Origin: an uncultured Lachnospiraceae bacterium
Lineage (GTDB): Bacteria > Bacillota > Clostridia > Lachnospirales > Lachnospiraceae
Assembly: GCA_947167155.1 (NCBI GenBank)
Contig: CAMVHB010000019.1
Coordinates: 1 to 38,546 of the forward strand
Direction of reading: 5' to 3'
Length of the DNA: 38,546 bases
Shown: positions 25,202-34,624 of the stretch, piece by piece
Layout: every line of letters begins with the position of its first letter
Position numbering within the stretch: the stretch's first letter is position 1
Notes under the pieces: generated by a model
Told to the model about the DNA's origin: nothing
Seen by the model: the letters and a program-made list of their open reading frames with translations, nothing else
Database searches by the model: none
Made by a program: the position numbers and the translations under genes

Positions 25202-25618
25202 ATGGCTTCGGAAGTAAAGAAAAAGAAAAAGGGATTTTTTGGTGAGTTCAGGGAGTTCATAAGCAAGGGCTCGGTCATGGATATGGCAGTCGGTATCATC
25301 ATCGGCGGCGCCTTCCAGGCCATCATCAACTCTCTTGTGAATGACATTTTGATGCCCCTTATCGGAATGATAATAAAGACGGAATCTCTTGCAGAACTGA
25401 AAGTAATAGTGGGCACTGCGGAGATCACCTACGGCGCGTTCATCGCGGCTATTATCAATTTCCTTCTCATGGCACTCGTCCTCTTCATTATCGTTAAGGC
25501 TATGAACACGATCAGAGAGAAGAGAAAGAAGGAAGAGGAAGAGGCACCGAAGGAGGATTCCGATGAAGTGAAGCTTCTGAAGGAGATCAGGGACGCGCTC
25601 AAGAAGGAAAAGAAATAA
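25202..25618 (+). CDS. mscL: Large-conductance mechanosensitive channel MscL
   Basis: This 138-residue pentameric channel subunit releases solutes during hypo-osmotic shock. The N-terminal amphipathic helix is followed by the pore helix VMDMAVGIIIGGAFQAIINSL, a short external loop, a second helix (about 78-100), and a charged C-terminal bundle (EEEEAPKEDSDEVKLLKEI). The start uses the GGGAGG near the end of thrS, and the stop shares one base with the next ATG. Confidence 0.97.
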   Translation: MASEVKKKKKGFFGEFREFISKGSVMDMAVGIIIGGAFQAIINSLVNDILMPLIGMIIKTESLAELKVIVGTAEITYGAFIAAIINFLLMALVLFIIVKAMNTIREKRKKEEEEAPKEDSDEVKLLKEIRDALKKEKK

Positions 25619-26196
25619 TGGATACAAAAAATATCATGATAGTCGGCGTCGGGGGACAGGGTTCGCTCCTTGCGTCAAAGCTGCTCGGGAAGGTCCTCCT
25701 TGACAGGGGATATGATGTCAAGGTTTCGGAGGTTCACGGAATGAGCCAGAGAGGCGGCTCCGTCGTGACTTATGTCCGGTTCGGGGACAAGGTTTATTCT
25801 CCCATCATCGATGAGGGCGAGTGTGATTTTCTTGTTTCCTTTGAGAAGCTTGAGGCTGCCCGCTATGTGTCCTTCATGAAGAAGGGCGGGGTCATCGTGA
25901 CAAATACGCAGGAGATAGATCCCATGCCCGTGATCACGGGGCAGGCTGATTATCCCTCCGACATCCTTGAAAAGGTGAAGGAGCTTGATGTAAAAGTCGA
26001 TCAGCTTGACTGCCTTTCGATAGCAAATAGCGCAGGTTCCTCAAAGGCCGTAAATATCGTGCTGATGGGGAGGCTTTCGAATTATTTTTCGGATATCAGT
26101 GAAGAGGAATGGGAGAAGGCAATAAGGACTTCGGTTCCCGAAAAATTCCTCGAACTCAATCTCAAGGCTTTTTCCATGGGTAGGAAGGGCGAGTGA
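25618..26196 (+). CDS. iorB: Indolepyruvate/2-oxoacid:ferredoxin oxidoreductase beta (gamma-type) subunit
   Basis: This 192-residue protein of the IorB/pyruvate-ferredoxin-oxidoreductase gamma family begins with the Rossmann motif VGVGGQGSLLASKLLG and contains the typical SEVHGMSQRGGSVVTYVRFG. It normally works with the thiamine-diphosphate subunit IorA to oxidise aryl pyruvates to aryl-acetyl-CoA and reduce ferredoxin. IorA is not adjacent; mscL lies directly upstream with a one-base overlap. The downstream acyl-CoA ligase fits a pathway of aryl or branched acids. The subunit may use an IorA encoded elsewhere. Confidence 0.88.
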   Translation: MDTKNIMIVGVGGQGSLLASKLLGKVLLDRGYDVKVSEVHGMSQRGGSVVTYVRFGDKVYSPIIDEGECDFLVSFEKLEAARYVSFMKKGGVIVTNTQEIDPMPVITGQADYPSDILEKVKELDVKVDQLDCLSIANSAGSSKAVNIVLMGRLSNYFSDISEEEWEKAIRTSVPEKFLELNLKAFSMGRKGE

Positions 26197-26200
26197 TGAT

Positions 26201-27841
26201 ATGCCTGTTACAGAGCTTTTGAAAAGAAACGCGAAAGAATACGCAGACGAGATAGCACTTGTGGAATTGAATCCCAAGGCGTCCGATGAAAAGAAGCGCT
26301 CCTTCAAGGAATTTGACCTCGTGCAGCAGACAGAGGACATGTCATATCGAAGGCAGCTCACCTGGAAGGTCTTTGACGAGAAGGCAAACCGTGTGGCAAA
26401 CCTTCTGATAGCGCGTGGTGTTCAGAAGGGCGACAAGGTCGCGATACTCATGTTCAATACCCTTGAGTGGCTTCCGATCTATTTCGGGATATTAAAGAGC
26501 GGTGCGATCGCGGTCCCCTTCAATTTCAGATATACAGCGGACGAGATAAGCTATTGCGCTTCTCTTGCTGAAGTGAAGGTGCTCTTCTTCGGACCCGAGT
26601 TTATCAACCGTCTTATGACAAACATAGATGAGCTTTCAAGAGGAAGGATACTTTTCTATGTTGGAGACGGCTGCCCGGATTTTGCGGAGCCTTATTTCAT
26701 GAGGGTTTCAGACCATAGCAGCAGCGAGCCTGCTATTGCGTCAACACTCACAAATGACGACTACGCTGCGATCTATTTTTCATCCGGGACTACAGGCTTT
26801 CCCAAGGCCATACTTCATAAACATCTTTCACTCTACCAGGCGGCTGAGATGGAGGCTGTACATCACGAAACGACGCATGACGACTGCTTCCTGTGCATCC
26901 CTCCGCTTTATCACACAGGGGCAAAGTTCCACTGGATGGGGTCTCTTTGGACAGGCAGCAGGGCAGTGCTTTTGAAGGGAACAAAGCCCGACATTATCCT
27001 TCGGGCAGTATCGGAAGAGAAATGCTCAATAGTCTGGCTTCTCGTGCCCTGGGCAAATGACATTCTTGATGCTATCGACAGGCAGGAGATCAAGCTCTCT
27101 GACTATGACCTTTCCTCGTGGCGCCTCATGCATATAGGAGCCCAGCCTGTTCCGCCTTCACTGATCAGACATTGGAAGGATTATTTCCCCGATCATCAGT
27201 ATGATACGAATTACGGACTCTCGGAATCAACCGGCCCCGGCTGCGTCCACCTTGGACTTGAGAATATTGAAAAGGTCGGCGCTATCGGAATACCGGGATA
27301 CAGATGGGAGTGCAGGATCACCGACGAGAACGGGAATGAGGTAAAGAAGGGTGAGGTCGGCGAGCTTTGCGTGAAGGGACCCGGCGTCATGACCTGCTAT
27401 TACAACAATCCCGAGGCTACCGCAGAGGTGCTTAAGGACGGTTGGCTCTTTACCGGAGATATGGCGCGGCAGGACGAGGACGGGTTCTATTATCTTGTAG
27501 ACAGGAAGAAGGACGTCATCGTATCCGGCGGTGAAAATATCTATCCCGTCGAGATCGAGAACTTCCTCTCAGAATATTTCAAGGTTGATGATGTGGCAGT
27601 GATAGGATTGCCCGACAAGAGGCTCGGAGAGATCACCGGTGCGATAATCAAGGTGAAGGCCGACATGACCTGCACGGAGGAAGAGATAGAGCGCTTCTCG
27701 GAGACACTGCCCCGTTACAAGAGACCGAAGAAGATAATATTTGCGGACGTTCCGAGGAATGCCACAGGAAAGATAGAAAAGCCGGCCCTTAGGAAAAAAT
27801 ACGGAGCCTTCAGGCTTGTTGAGGCGGAGGTTCAGTCATAG
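26201..27841 (+). CDS. AMP-dependent acyl-CoA synthetase
   Basis: This 546-residue ANL-family ligase activates a carboxylic acid with ATP and CoA. Motifs seen are the P-loop IYFSSGTTGFPKA (191-203), YGLSESTGPG, the GDMARQDEDGFYYLVDRKKDVI hinge region (abridged: TGDM to DRKKD), SGGENIYPVEIE, and the catalytic lysine in ATGKIEK (Lys524). The substrate could be a medium or long-chain fatty acid or an aryl acid; the adjacent iorB points to aryl-acetate or branched-chain acids, but this is inference. It starts 4 bases after iorB and converges on the next gene 5 bases after its stop. Confidence 0.92.
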   Translation: MPVTELLKRNAKEYADEIALVELNPKASDEKKRSFKEFDLVQQTEDMSYRRQLTWKVFDEKANRVANLLIARGVQKGDKVAILMFNTLEWLPIYFGILKSGAIAVPFNFRYTADEISYCASLAEVKVLFFGPEFINRLMTNIDELSRGRILFYVGDGCPDFAEPYFMRVSDHSSSEPAIASTLTNDDYAAIYFSSGTTGFPKAILHKHLSLYQAAEMEAVHHETTHDDCFLCIPPLYHTGAKFHWMGSLWTGSRAVLLKGTKPDIILRAVSEEKCSIVWLLVPWANDILDAIDRQEIKLSDYDLSSWRLMHIGAQPVPPSLIRHWKDYFPDHQYDTNYGLSESTGPGCVHLGLENIEKVGAIGIPGYRWECRITDENGNEVKKGEVGELCVKGPGVMTCYYNNPEATAEVLKDGWLFTGDMARQDEDGFYYLVDRKKDVIVSGGENIYPVEIENFLSEYFKVDDVAVIGLPDKRLGEITGAIIKVKADMTCTEEEIERFSETLPRYKRPKKIIFADVPRNATGKIEKPALRKKYGAFRLVEAEVQS

Positions 27842-27846
27842 AAGAT

Positions 27847-28917
27847 TTACGAGTCTTCTTCTTTCGGGGCGGCTTTCGGAGATTTGTTTAAGAGCTTTTT
27901 CAGCTTTGTAAGAAAGACGCCTTCGCCCTGACGAGCGGAAGTCTCCTCACGGTTCTTTTCGGAGAAGCCTGTGAGGATGCTGTGGTTTGCCTCCGCAAGA
28001 TAATCCATAATCCCGTCGATATCGGATTTCTGGTTCTTCGGGCATTTGATGACCTGGCGGTGCGTGGTCGTGATATAGAGCGTATATGATATCGTAAAGA
28101 CATGCCAGAGCAGTTTGTGCAGGGTCGAATATTTGTAGATCCATATTATCTCTTTGATAGGGACTATGGCGATCCCGCTCTGCGCAGTCTCGATAAAGAA
28201 ATTCTGAGTGATATACATGTCCTCCGTAGCAAGCTGCGGAAGTGTAGAAAGCTCTCTCTCAGCCTTGTTCAAAAGGCGCATGGCATTCCCGTAAAGAGAA
28301 AGCCGCCTTACAGGAGGCGATGTGACGGGGAAGTAGGCGTAGAGGAAATTGAGAGCGAGTGAGAAGATCGCAAAAAAGAGAGAGAAGAAGATCGCGACCT
28401 TTAGAATGACACTGACAGGCCCTGTAGCCTTGGGCTCGTTCAATACAAAAGAGGAGATGTTTTTTGCAAGACCTGCTTCATTCCAAGAAAGATCCCGGGC
28501 AAGAAGGCTGATGAGACGGTCCTCTGACGGGGTCTTTTCCGTGATACGGGCGGAAAACCCGAGATTTTCTATCACAGGGATGCCCTGCTCGCAGGTTCGG
28601 CCTGAAAGGAGTATGAGGGTACACTCCTCCCCCGTGACTGAGTAATAATAATATCCATAAGTCTGACCGAAGATCATCTTCCGATAGCCCGTGAAATAGA
28701 GCTTTGAAAGGTCGGCATTTACATAGGTCGCCCCTTCACTGCGCTTTGCTTTTGCTGAATCCATATCGGAATAAGGGACGGGATCGAAAAGAGATCTTAC
28801 GGGAAGCGCAATGAACATGACAATGAGGAAAACGATAAGGATGGCTGGTGCTATCATCCTCTTTTTGTAGAAGCGGGCTATTTTTTTTCTGATGTGGTTT
28901 TTGAGCTCCCCTGCCAA
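27847..28917 (-). CDS. Membrane protein of unknown function
   Basis: This 356-residue protein has a basic N-terminus, a membrane helix (about 21-41), an extracytoplasmic region of about 125 residues containing YFTGYRKMIFGQTYGYYYYS, a second helix (about 168-192), and a cytoplasmic C-terminal domain with a hydrophobic stretch IIWIYKYSTLHKLLWHVF. The tail is charged (KAAPKEEDS). I do not recognise the family, though similar two-helix proteins are common in Lachnospiraceae. The TTG start is supported by AAGGAG 8 bases upstream. It stands alone on the minus strand, divergent from hslO. Confidence 0.72.
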   Translation of the reverse strand: MAGELKNHIRKKIARFYKKRMIAPAILIVFLIVMFIALPVRSLFDPVPYSDMDSAKAKRSEGATYVNADLSKLYFTGYRKMIFGQTYGYYYYSVTGEECTLILLSGRTCEQGIPVIENLGFSARITEKTPSEDRLISLLARDLSWNEAGLAKNISSFVLNEPKATGPVSVILKVAIFFSLFFAIFSLALNFLYAYFPVTSPPVRRLSLYGNAMRLLNKAERELSTLPQLATEDMYITQNFFIETAQSGIAIVPIKEIIWIYKYSTLHKLLWHVFTISYTLYITTTHRQVIKCPKNQKSDIDGIMDYLAEANHSILTGFSEKNREETSARQGEGVFLTKLKKLLNKSPKAAPKEEDS

Positions 28918-29006
28918 AGATTTTACTCCTTCTTTTATCGGTATCAGGTAATAGCGAGTATATTACAAGGGAGCCTCTCTTTCAAGAAGCGAAAGGAAAG
29001 CTTAAT

Positions 29007-29882
29007 ATGGCGCGGGATTATATGACAAGGTTTCATGCGGCGGATGGTACTGTGAGAGCTTTTGCAGTCTCATCAAGAGAATGTGTTGAAGCGGCAAGAG
29101 AAGCGCATGACACATATCCTGTCATCACGGCACTTCTTGGGCGCACGCTTTCTGCGGCGGCTCTGATGGGGTGGATGATGAAGGACCCCTGTGATCTTCT
29201 TACAGTGCAGCTTCAGGGCGACGGCCCGGCGAAGGGAGTCACTGTAACAGCCGATTCCCACGGTCACGTGAAGGGCTTTGCGAGGGTATCGGATGTTGAA
29301 CTGCCGCCGAAAGAGAACGGCCATCTTGATGTGGGTGGCGCTATCGGAAGAGGAACCCTCACCGTGACAAAGGATCTTGGACTGAAGATGCCGTACTCAG
29401 GCACGGTCCCTCTTGTGAGCGGAGAGGTGGCGGAGGATCTTACTTATTATTTTGCGGCATCCGAGCAGACGCCTTCTTCGGTGGCTCTCGGAGTGCTGGT
29501 AGATACTGATTTTTCAGTGAAATGCGCGGGAGGCTTTATTATCCAGCTCATGCCGGGAACCGCTGAAAAGACGATAGACGTGATCGAGAAAAATTTAAAG
29601 ACCCTTCCGTCGATCACACAGATGCTTTCAAGCGGCATGTATCCCGAGGACATGATAGAGCGTGCGCTTTCTTCTCTGTCGCCGGTAGAAGAGGAGAGGC
29701 ACTCCGTATCATTTTCCTGCGACTGCTCAAGGCAGAGGGTCCTTGATACGATACTCACTCTCCCGAAAAAGGATATCTATGAGATGATAAGTGAGAAAAA
29801 ACCTGTTGAAGTGATTTGTTCCTTCTGCGGGACGGATTATATATTTGAAACTGATGAACTGCTGACGGAGATCAAAAAATGA
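29007..29882 (+). CDS. hslO: Redox-regulated chaperone Hsp33
   Basis: This 291-residue Hsp33 is a holdase activated by oxidation. The C-terminal zinc site is complete: CDC (Cys238, Cys240) and CSFC (Cys271, Cys274). The N-terminal fold has the family stretches TALLGRTLSAAALMG, GHLDVGGAIGRGTLTVTKDLG and YFAASEQTPS. The ATG follows AAAGGAAAG. The stop overlaps the nadE start as ATGA, so the two are co-translated. Confidence 0.97.
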   Translation: MARDYMTRFHAADGTVRAFAVSSRECVEAAREAHDTYPVITALLGRTLSAAALMGWMMKDPCDLLTVQLQGDGPAKGVTVTADSHGHVKGFARVSDVELPPKENGHLDVGGAIGRGTLTVTKDLGLKMPYSGTVPLVSGEVAEDLTYYFAASEQTPSSVALGVLVDTDFSVKCAGGFIIQLMPGTAEKTIDVIEKNLKTLPSITQMLSSGMYPEDMIERALSSLSPVEEERHSVSFSCDCSRQRVLDTILTLPKKDIYEMISEKKPVEVICSFCGTDYIFETDELLTEIKK

Positions 29883-31795
29883 AAGACGGATTTATAAAGT
29901 GCGCCTGCGCGGTGCCGCACGTTTGCGTGGCGGACGTGGAAAGCAATGTAAGTAAGATGAAGCGCCTGATGAAGGAAGCAAGTGATTCGGGCGCGAAGAT
30001 AACAGTCTTCCCCGAGCTTTCGATCACCGGTTATTCCTGCGGGGATCTCTTCGGACAGACGAGCCTTCTAAAAAGAGCGCTCGACGGGCTTTTTGAGCTT
30101 GCAAAGGAATCGGAAAAGTTTGACGGGATATTTTTTGCGGGCCTTCCCTTTGCCTATCAAAACCATCTCTATAACTGCGCTGCGGTTTTTTCAAAAGGGG
30201 AGATCTTGGGGCTCATTCCAAAGACTTATATCCCCGACTATCATGAATTCTATGAGGTGAGACAGTTTTTTCCGGGAGATGACAGCGTCTTTGATGTCAC
30301 GCTTTCAGATGAATGGAACTGCCTCTTTGGAAAAAAGATTATCTTTTCATGCGAGAGCATGGATAGTCTCAAGATTGGAGTTGAGATCTGCGAGGATCTC
30401 TGGGCACCCCAGCCGCCGAGCACTGATGCGGCACTTAACGGCGCTGATATCATTGTCAATCTTTCCGCTTCAAACGAGATCATAGGAAAGAGTGAATACA
30501 GGCGTTCGCTTGTGCTTTCGCAGTCGGGGCGCACTGTTTCCGGCTATGTATATTCCTGTGCGGGTCCATCCGAATCCACTACGGATACTGTCTTTGCGGG
30601 ACACTCCATGATAGCTGAAAACGGAAGGATGATAGCAGAGTCTGAAGCCTTTCATGAAGGATTGACATTTGGGGATATCGATGTTGAAAGGCTCATGTCC
30701 GAGCGAAGAAGGATGAATACCTTTACGGGAAAGAGTGATGACTATATTGAGATCCCATTTACGATGGAGATAAGTGAGACTGAGTTGTCACGTACCTTCC
30801 CGCCGCATCCTTTTGTGCCGGCGGATGAGAATGAGCTTTCAAGCCGCTGCAGGGATATTTTCAGGATCCAGACGCTCGGACTTTCAAAAAGACTTCTTGC
30901 AGCGCATGCAGACAAAGCAGTGATAGGAATATCCGGCGGGCTTGATTCAACCCTTGCGCTTCTTGTGACAGTGAAGGCCTTTGACAGCCTGGGCTTTGAC
31001 AGGAAAAATATTATCACCGTGACCATGCCCGGCTTTGGTACGACGGGAAGGACTCATGACAATGCCATTACTCTCATGAAGCATCTTCAAACGGATGTCA
31101 GAGAGATATCGATCGTGCCTGCGATGAAGCAGCATTTTTCGGATATCGGGCTTTCGGAGGACGACCGGTCCGTCACATATGAAAATGCGCAGGCCAGGGA
31201 GCGCACCCAGATACTCATGGATATCGCCAATATGGAAAACGGCCTTGTGATAGGTACGGGTGATCTTTCAGAGCTTGCCCTCGGCTGGGCCACCTACAAC
31301 GGAGACCAGATGTCGATGTACGGAGTGAATGCATCCGTCCCGAAAACACTGGTGAGATATCTGGTAAGATACGAGGCAGTCTCTCGAAACACTGATGATA
31401 CGCGGCTTTCAGAGGCCATATTTGATATCCTTGATACGCCTGTCTCTCCGGAGCTTCTGCCCCCGAAAGACGGAGAAATAGAGCAAAAGACGGAGGACAT
31501 AGTCGGACCTTACGAGCTTCATGATTTCTTCTTGTATTATATGATGCGCTTTGGCTTTTCACCGAAAAAGATAATGAGGATGGCGCTTCTTGCCTTTGAG
31601 GGGAGATACGAAAAAGAAGAGATCAAAAAATGGGAAACAGTCTTCTTCAAGAGATTCTTCACCCAGCAGTTCAAGAGATCAGCACTTCCCGACGGCCCGA
31701 AGGTTGGTTCCGTATCGCTTTCACCGAGAGGCGACTGGAGGATGCCTTCTGATGCGGTGTCAAAACTTTGGCTTGATGAGATAGAGGAGCTTTGA
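29879..31795 (+). CDS. nadE: Glutamine-dependent NAD+ synthetase
   Basis: This 638-residue two-domain enzyme converts nicotinate adenine dinucleotide to NAD+ with glutamine as nitrogen donor. The N-terminal nitrilase-type glutaminase (1-290) shows the Glu-Lys-Cys triad in FPELSITGY, GLIPKTYIPDY and GVEICEDLW. The C-terminal synthetase has the PP-loop SGGLDSTLAL (from Ser352) and TGDLSELALGWATYNGD. The length fits the long bacterial type. It is coupled to hslO by a 4-base overlap, and hisC starts after one base. Confidence 0.97.
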   Translation: MKDGFIKCACAVPHVCVADVESNVSKMKRLMKEASDSGAKITVFPELSITGYSCGDLFGQTSLLKRALDGLFELAKESEKFDGIFFAGLPFAYQNHLYNCAAVFSKGEILGLIPKTYIPDYHEFYEVRQFFPGDDSVFDVTLSDEWNCLFGKKIIFSCESMDSLKIGVEICEDLWAPQPPSTDAALNGADIIVNLSASNEIIGKSEYRRSLVLSQSGRTVSGYVYSCAGPSESTTDTVFAGHSMIAENGRMIAESEAFHEGLTFGDIDVERLMSERRRMNTFTGKSDDYIEIPFTMEISETELSRTFPPHPFVPADENELSSRCRDIFRIQTLGLSKRLLAAHADKAVIGISGGLDSTLALLVTVKAFDSLGFDRKNIITVTMPGFGTTGRTHDNAITLMKHLQTDVREISIVPAMKQHFSDIGLSEDDRSVTYENAQARERTQILMDIANMENGLVIGTGDLSELALGWATYNGDQMSMYGVNASVPKTLVRYLVRYEAVSRNTDDTRLSEAIFDILDTPVSPELLPPKDGEIEQKTEDIVGPYELHDFFLYYMMRFGFSPKKIMRMALLAFEGRYEKEEIKKWETVFFKRFFTQQFKRSALPDGPKVGSVSLSPRGDWRMPSDAVSKLWLDEIEEL

Positions 31796-31796
31796 A

Positions 31797-32885
31797 ATGA
31801 GTAGGAGTATGAAAGGCTGGGAAAAAAATGTCCGCTTCGTCACCCCTTATGTTCCCGGAGAACAGCCTGACGGGGCAGATATTATAAAGCTTAATACAAA
31901 TGAAAACCCTTATCCGCCGGCGCCTGCGGTGGCATCTGTTCTGAAGGATTTTGATGCGGGGCGCCTTCGGAAATACCCAAAGCCCCTTTGCGACGGGCTT
32001 CGCAAAGCACTCTCTGATTGGTTTTCAATTGCGCCTGAAAACATATTTGTCGGGACGGGCTCTGATGATGTGCTCGCGCTTTCGTTCCTTACTTTTTTCA
32101 ATTCAAAGGAAAGAAAGCCTTTGCTGTTTCCGGATGTGACCTATTCCTTCTATGATGTCTGGGCAGAGCTTTTTGGTATCAGTTATGAAGCCATACCCTT
32201 AAGGGATGATCTTTCGATAGATGAAAATGACTATATAGGAAGGGCAAACGGCGGCATCGTGATCGCAAATCCAAATGCTCCAACCTCCCTTTCCATGCCC
32301 CTTTCCGCTATCGAAAGGATAGTAAGGGAAAATCCCTCATCGGTTGTTATCATAGATGAAGCCTATGTGGATTTCGGCGGCGAGACGGCACTTCCTTTGA
32401 TAGAGAAATATGACAATCTGCTTATCACCCGCACCTTCTCAAAATCCATGAGCCTCGCCGGCAGCAGGATAGGCGTGGCACTTGGGTCAAAGGAGCTGAT
32501 CAAGTACCTCTGGGACGTCCGGAATTCCTTCAATTCCTATACCATGGATTCGATCACGCAGGAGATAGGAGTAGCGGCGCTTTCGGACAGGGATTATTTT
32601 GATGAGACAAGAAAAAAGATAATAGAGACTCGGGAGAGCTTTTCCAAAGAACTATCTGCGCTTGGATTCGTGTTTCCGGAGTCATCTTCAAACTTTGTCT
32701 TTGCGAGGCATCCGGCAATTGATGCCGCAGTGCTTTTTGAAGATCTCAAAAAAGAAGGGATCTATGTGAGGCATTTCAAGGGTGAGCGGGTAAAAGATCA
32801 TCTTCGGATAACGATAGGACTTGATAGCGAGATGGAGCGGCTTCTTGATTTTCTTAAGGCTTATGTTTCTTTGAACAGGAGATGA
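31797..32885 (+). CDS. hisC: Histidinol-phosphate aminotransferase
   Basis: This 362-residue fold-type I PLP enzyme probably transaminates imidazole-acetol phosphate in histidine synthesis. Seen are KLNTNENPYPPAP at the N-terminus, FVGTGSDDVLAL, IDEAYVDFGG and the PLP lysine in TFSKSMSLAGSRIG (Lys216), with a C-terminal RITIGL. No other his genes are nearby, so related specificity (aromatic or threonine-phosphate transamination) cannot be excluded. It starts one base after nadE. Confidence 0.9.
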   Translation: MSRSMKGWEKNVRFVTPYVPGEQPDGADIIKLNTNENPYPPAPAVASVLKDFDAGRLRKYPKPLCDGLRKALSDWFSIAPENIFVGTGSDDVLALSFLTFFNSKERKPLLFPDVTYSFYDVWAELFGISYEAIPLRDDLSIDENDYIGRANGGIVIANPNAPTSLSMPLSAIERIVRENPSSVVIIDEAYVDFGGETALPLIEKYDNLLITRTFSKSMSLAGSRIGVALGSKELIKYLWDVRNSFNSYTMDSITQEIGVAALSDRDYFDETRKKIIETRESFSKELSALGFVFPESSSNFVFARHPAIDAAVLFEDLKKEGIYVRHFKGERVKDHLRITIGLDSEMERLLDFLKAYVSLNRR

Positions 32886-32889
32886 TGAG

Positions 32890-33111
32890 ATGGGATATGA
32901 AATAGATACGATCGGGATACTTATAAACGTTGGTGCCGTCTTTCTCGGCCTTTTCATTTACTTAAAGATAATGAGGAGCGAGTGGGGGCAGGAGCACAGG
33001 AATCTCCAGTTCATAATCATGTTCGCCTGTCTTCTCGGCGCGATCCTCGTGGGCTGGGGCATCCGGACACTGGTCGCCTACCTCCGGCTTCGGGCTATGG
33101 CCGGAATGTGA
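32890..33111 (+). CDS. Small two-helix membrane protein
   Basis: A 73-residue reading frame starts at ATG 32890, behind AGGAGA that overlaps the end of hisC. It has two membrane helices (about 7-26 and 38-62) separated by a charged loop (RSEWGQEHR). No family is recognised. Spacing and ribosome site support a real gene at the end of the hslO-nadE-hisC operon. A large inverted repeat begins 5 bases after its stop. Confidence 0.62.
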   Translation: MGYEIDTIGILINVGAVFLGLFIYLKIMRSEWGQEHRNLQFIIMFACLLGAILVGWGIRTLVAYLRLRAMAGM

Positions 33112-33116
33112 GATTT

Positions 33117-33211
33117 TGGTCCCAGGGGACGGAGTCGAGGGACCATTGTATTTTTGTGTATTTACAAAAATGGTCCCTCGACTCCGTCCCCTGGGACCAT
33201 TTCTGGGACCA
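33117..33211. repeat. REP-like inverted repeat pair
   Basis: A 31-base unit (33117-33147) recurs as a perfect inverted copy (33169-33199) with a 21-base AT-rich spacer. Each unit is itself an imperfect palindrome: outer arms TGGTCCC/GGGACCA and an inner GAC-GGA-GTC hairpin. This is the form of REP elements mobilised by RAYT (TnpA-REP) transposases, none of which is in the window. A partial copy (TGGGACCA, 33204-33211) follows. Transcribed, the pair gives a very stable hairpin that could end the hisC operon. The same unit recurs at 38355-38475. Confidence 0.9.
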
Positions 33212-33311
33212 TTTTCGGGTTCATTTTTTGTAATGTTTGTGTAATGCATGTTTTGTAAAATAACATTTAGTGCCGTTCAAAACCTGTTGGATCGTTTCGA
33301 GAGTATGTAAA

Positions 33312-34622
33312 ATGACCGGTGAGATCAGAACTGTAAATTTTATCCTTATGGTGATCGGACTTGCTATAGCTACCATGGGGCTTGTGCAGGTGTTCATCAG
33401 CAGGAACATCGAGAAAAAAACCAGAAGCTTTTTCTTTTTGCTTTTTGCGATACTCGATCTCTATGTCCTTTGTTTATTGACAAGGGAATTGACATACTCA
33501 AGGCAGGACAATGCCTTCTGGCCGATCCTGTCACAGATAGTATTCTTCGGGCAGGCATTCCTTGCCTCTGTTCTTACGGTTATCATAACGGCTTTTCTTT
33601 TGTATCAAAGCGGCGAAACAAAGTGGCGCAGGAGTCCTTTTTTCATAGTATCTCTGGGATTCTGGTTTGTGTATATCGCTTTGCTGATCAGTAATCTCTT
33701 TACCAAAGCGATATACAGTGTGGATCAGTACAACAACTATTCGAGGGGACCGCTCTTTCCCATTCTGGTCGCGCCTACGTTGCTGATCATGGCATTAAAC
33801 CTTTTGGCGGTCTTTGTTAAGAGGAAATCCCTTACAAAAAACCAGCGTTACGCCTTCGTTGTCTATGCGGTTTTTCCGATGGTCGCAATGATAATACAGG
33901 CAGGGCTTCTAGGCATCCATCTGATCGCGCTGAGTTCTGTCATAGCGGCGGTTTTCATGCTGATCTTCATTATCAGCGATCAGACGGAACGCTATTACAT
34001 CAAGGAAGCTGAGAATTCGCGCCTTAAGCTTGATATCCTGCTGGCGCAGATACAGCCTCATTTTCTCTACAACAGTCTGATCACGATCCGGCATATCTGC
34101 GGTGAGGATTCAGCAAAAGCGCAGGAGGCGCTCGACATCTTCGTTGAATATCTTCGCCACAATATGGATTCACTCACGACGGACCGGTTGGTTGATTTTT
34201 TGACGGAGCTTGAGCATGTAAAAGGATATCTGGCTCTTCAGAAGCTTCGCTTCGGGGATGAACTTAATGTCGAATATTATCTTGAGACCACCGATTTCAA
34301 GATACCGACCCTTACGCTGCAGCCTCTGGTTGAGAATGCTGTGACCTACGGAATCCGTAAAAAGAACAGCGGAAAGGGCACCGTGATCATAAGGACGAGG
34401 TTCTTTGGTGACATTGTAGAGCTTTCGGTAGAGGATGACGGCCCCGGGTTTTCTTATGACAAAAATGAGGCGATCTCTCTTGCTGAGGGAAACAAGAGCC
34501 ATGTTGGTCTTGCCAATGTACGTGAGAGGGTAGAGAGTATCTGCGGCGGAGAACTGATCATAGATTCAGAGCCCGGTAAGGGGACAAGGGCGGTTATCAG
34601 GCTGGAAAGAAGTGAAAAATAA
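33312..34622 (+). CDS. LytS/YehU-type sensor histidine kinase
   Basis: ATG 33312 is preferred over an in-frame GTG at 33270, though its ribosome site (GAGAG) is weak. The 436 residues have about seven membrane helices (roughly 8-225), then a His_kinase domain with QIQPHFLYNSL (phospho-acceptor His250) and a HATPase domain with LVENAVTYGI (N-box), EDDGPGF and SHVGLANVRERV. The sensor is entirely membrane-embedded, so it may sense a hydrophobic or membrane cue, or a partner such as the lipoprotein at 35634. The response regulator starts 2 bases after its stop. Confidence 0.93.
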   Translation: MTGEIRTVNFILMVIGLAIATMGLVQVFISRNIEKKTRSFFFLLFAILDLYVLCLLTRELTYSRQDNAFWPILSQIVFFGQAFLASVLTVIITAFLLYQSGETKWRRSPFFIVSLGFWFVYIALLISNLFTKAIYSVDQYNNYSRGPLFPILVAPTLLIMALNLLAVFVKRKSLTKNQRYAFVVYAVFPMVAMIIQAGLLGIHLIALSSVIAAVFMLIFIISDQTERYYIKEAENSRLKLDILLAQIQPHFLYNSLITIRHICGEDSAKAQEALDIFVEYLRHNMDSLTTDRLVDFLTELEHVKGYLALQKLRFGDELNVEYYLETTDFKIPTLTLQPLVENAVTYGIRKKNSGKGTVIIRTRFFGDIVELSVEDDGPGFSYDKNEAISLAEGNKSHVGLANVRERVESICGGELIIDSEPGKGTRAVIRLERSEK

Positions 34623-34624
34623 AA

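Noticed and set aside
32982-33233. An 83-codon frame overlapping the small membrane protein
   Set aside because: It is a shadow of the membrane protein gene in another frame and continues through the inverted repeat.
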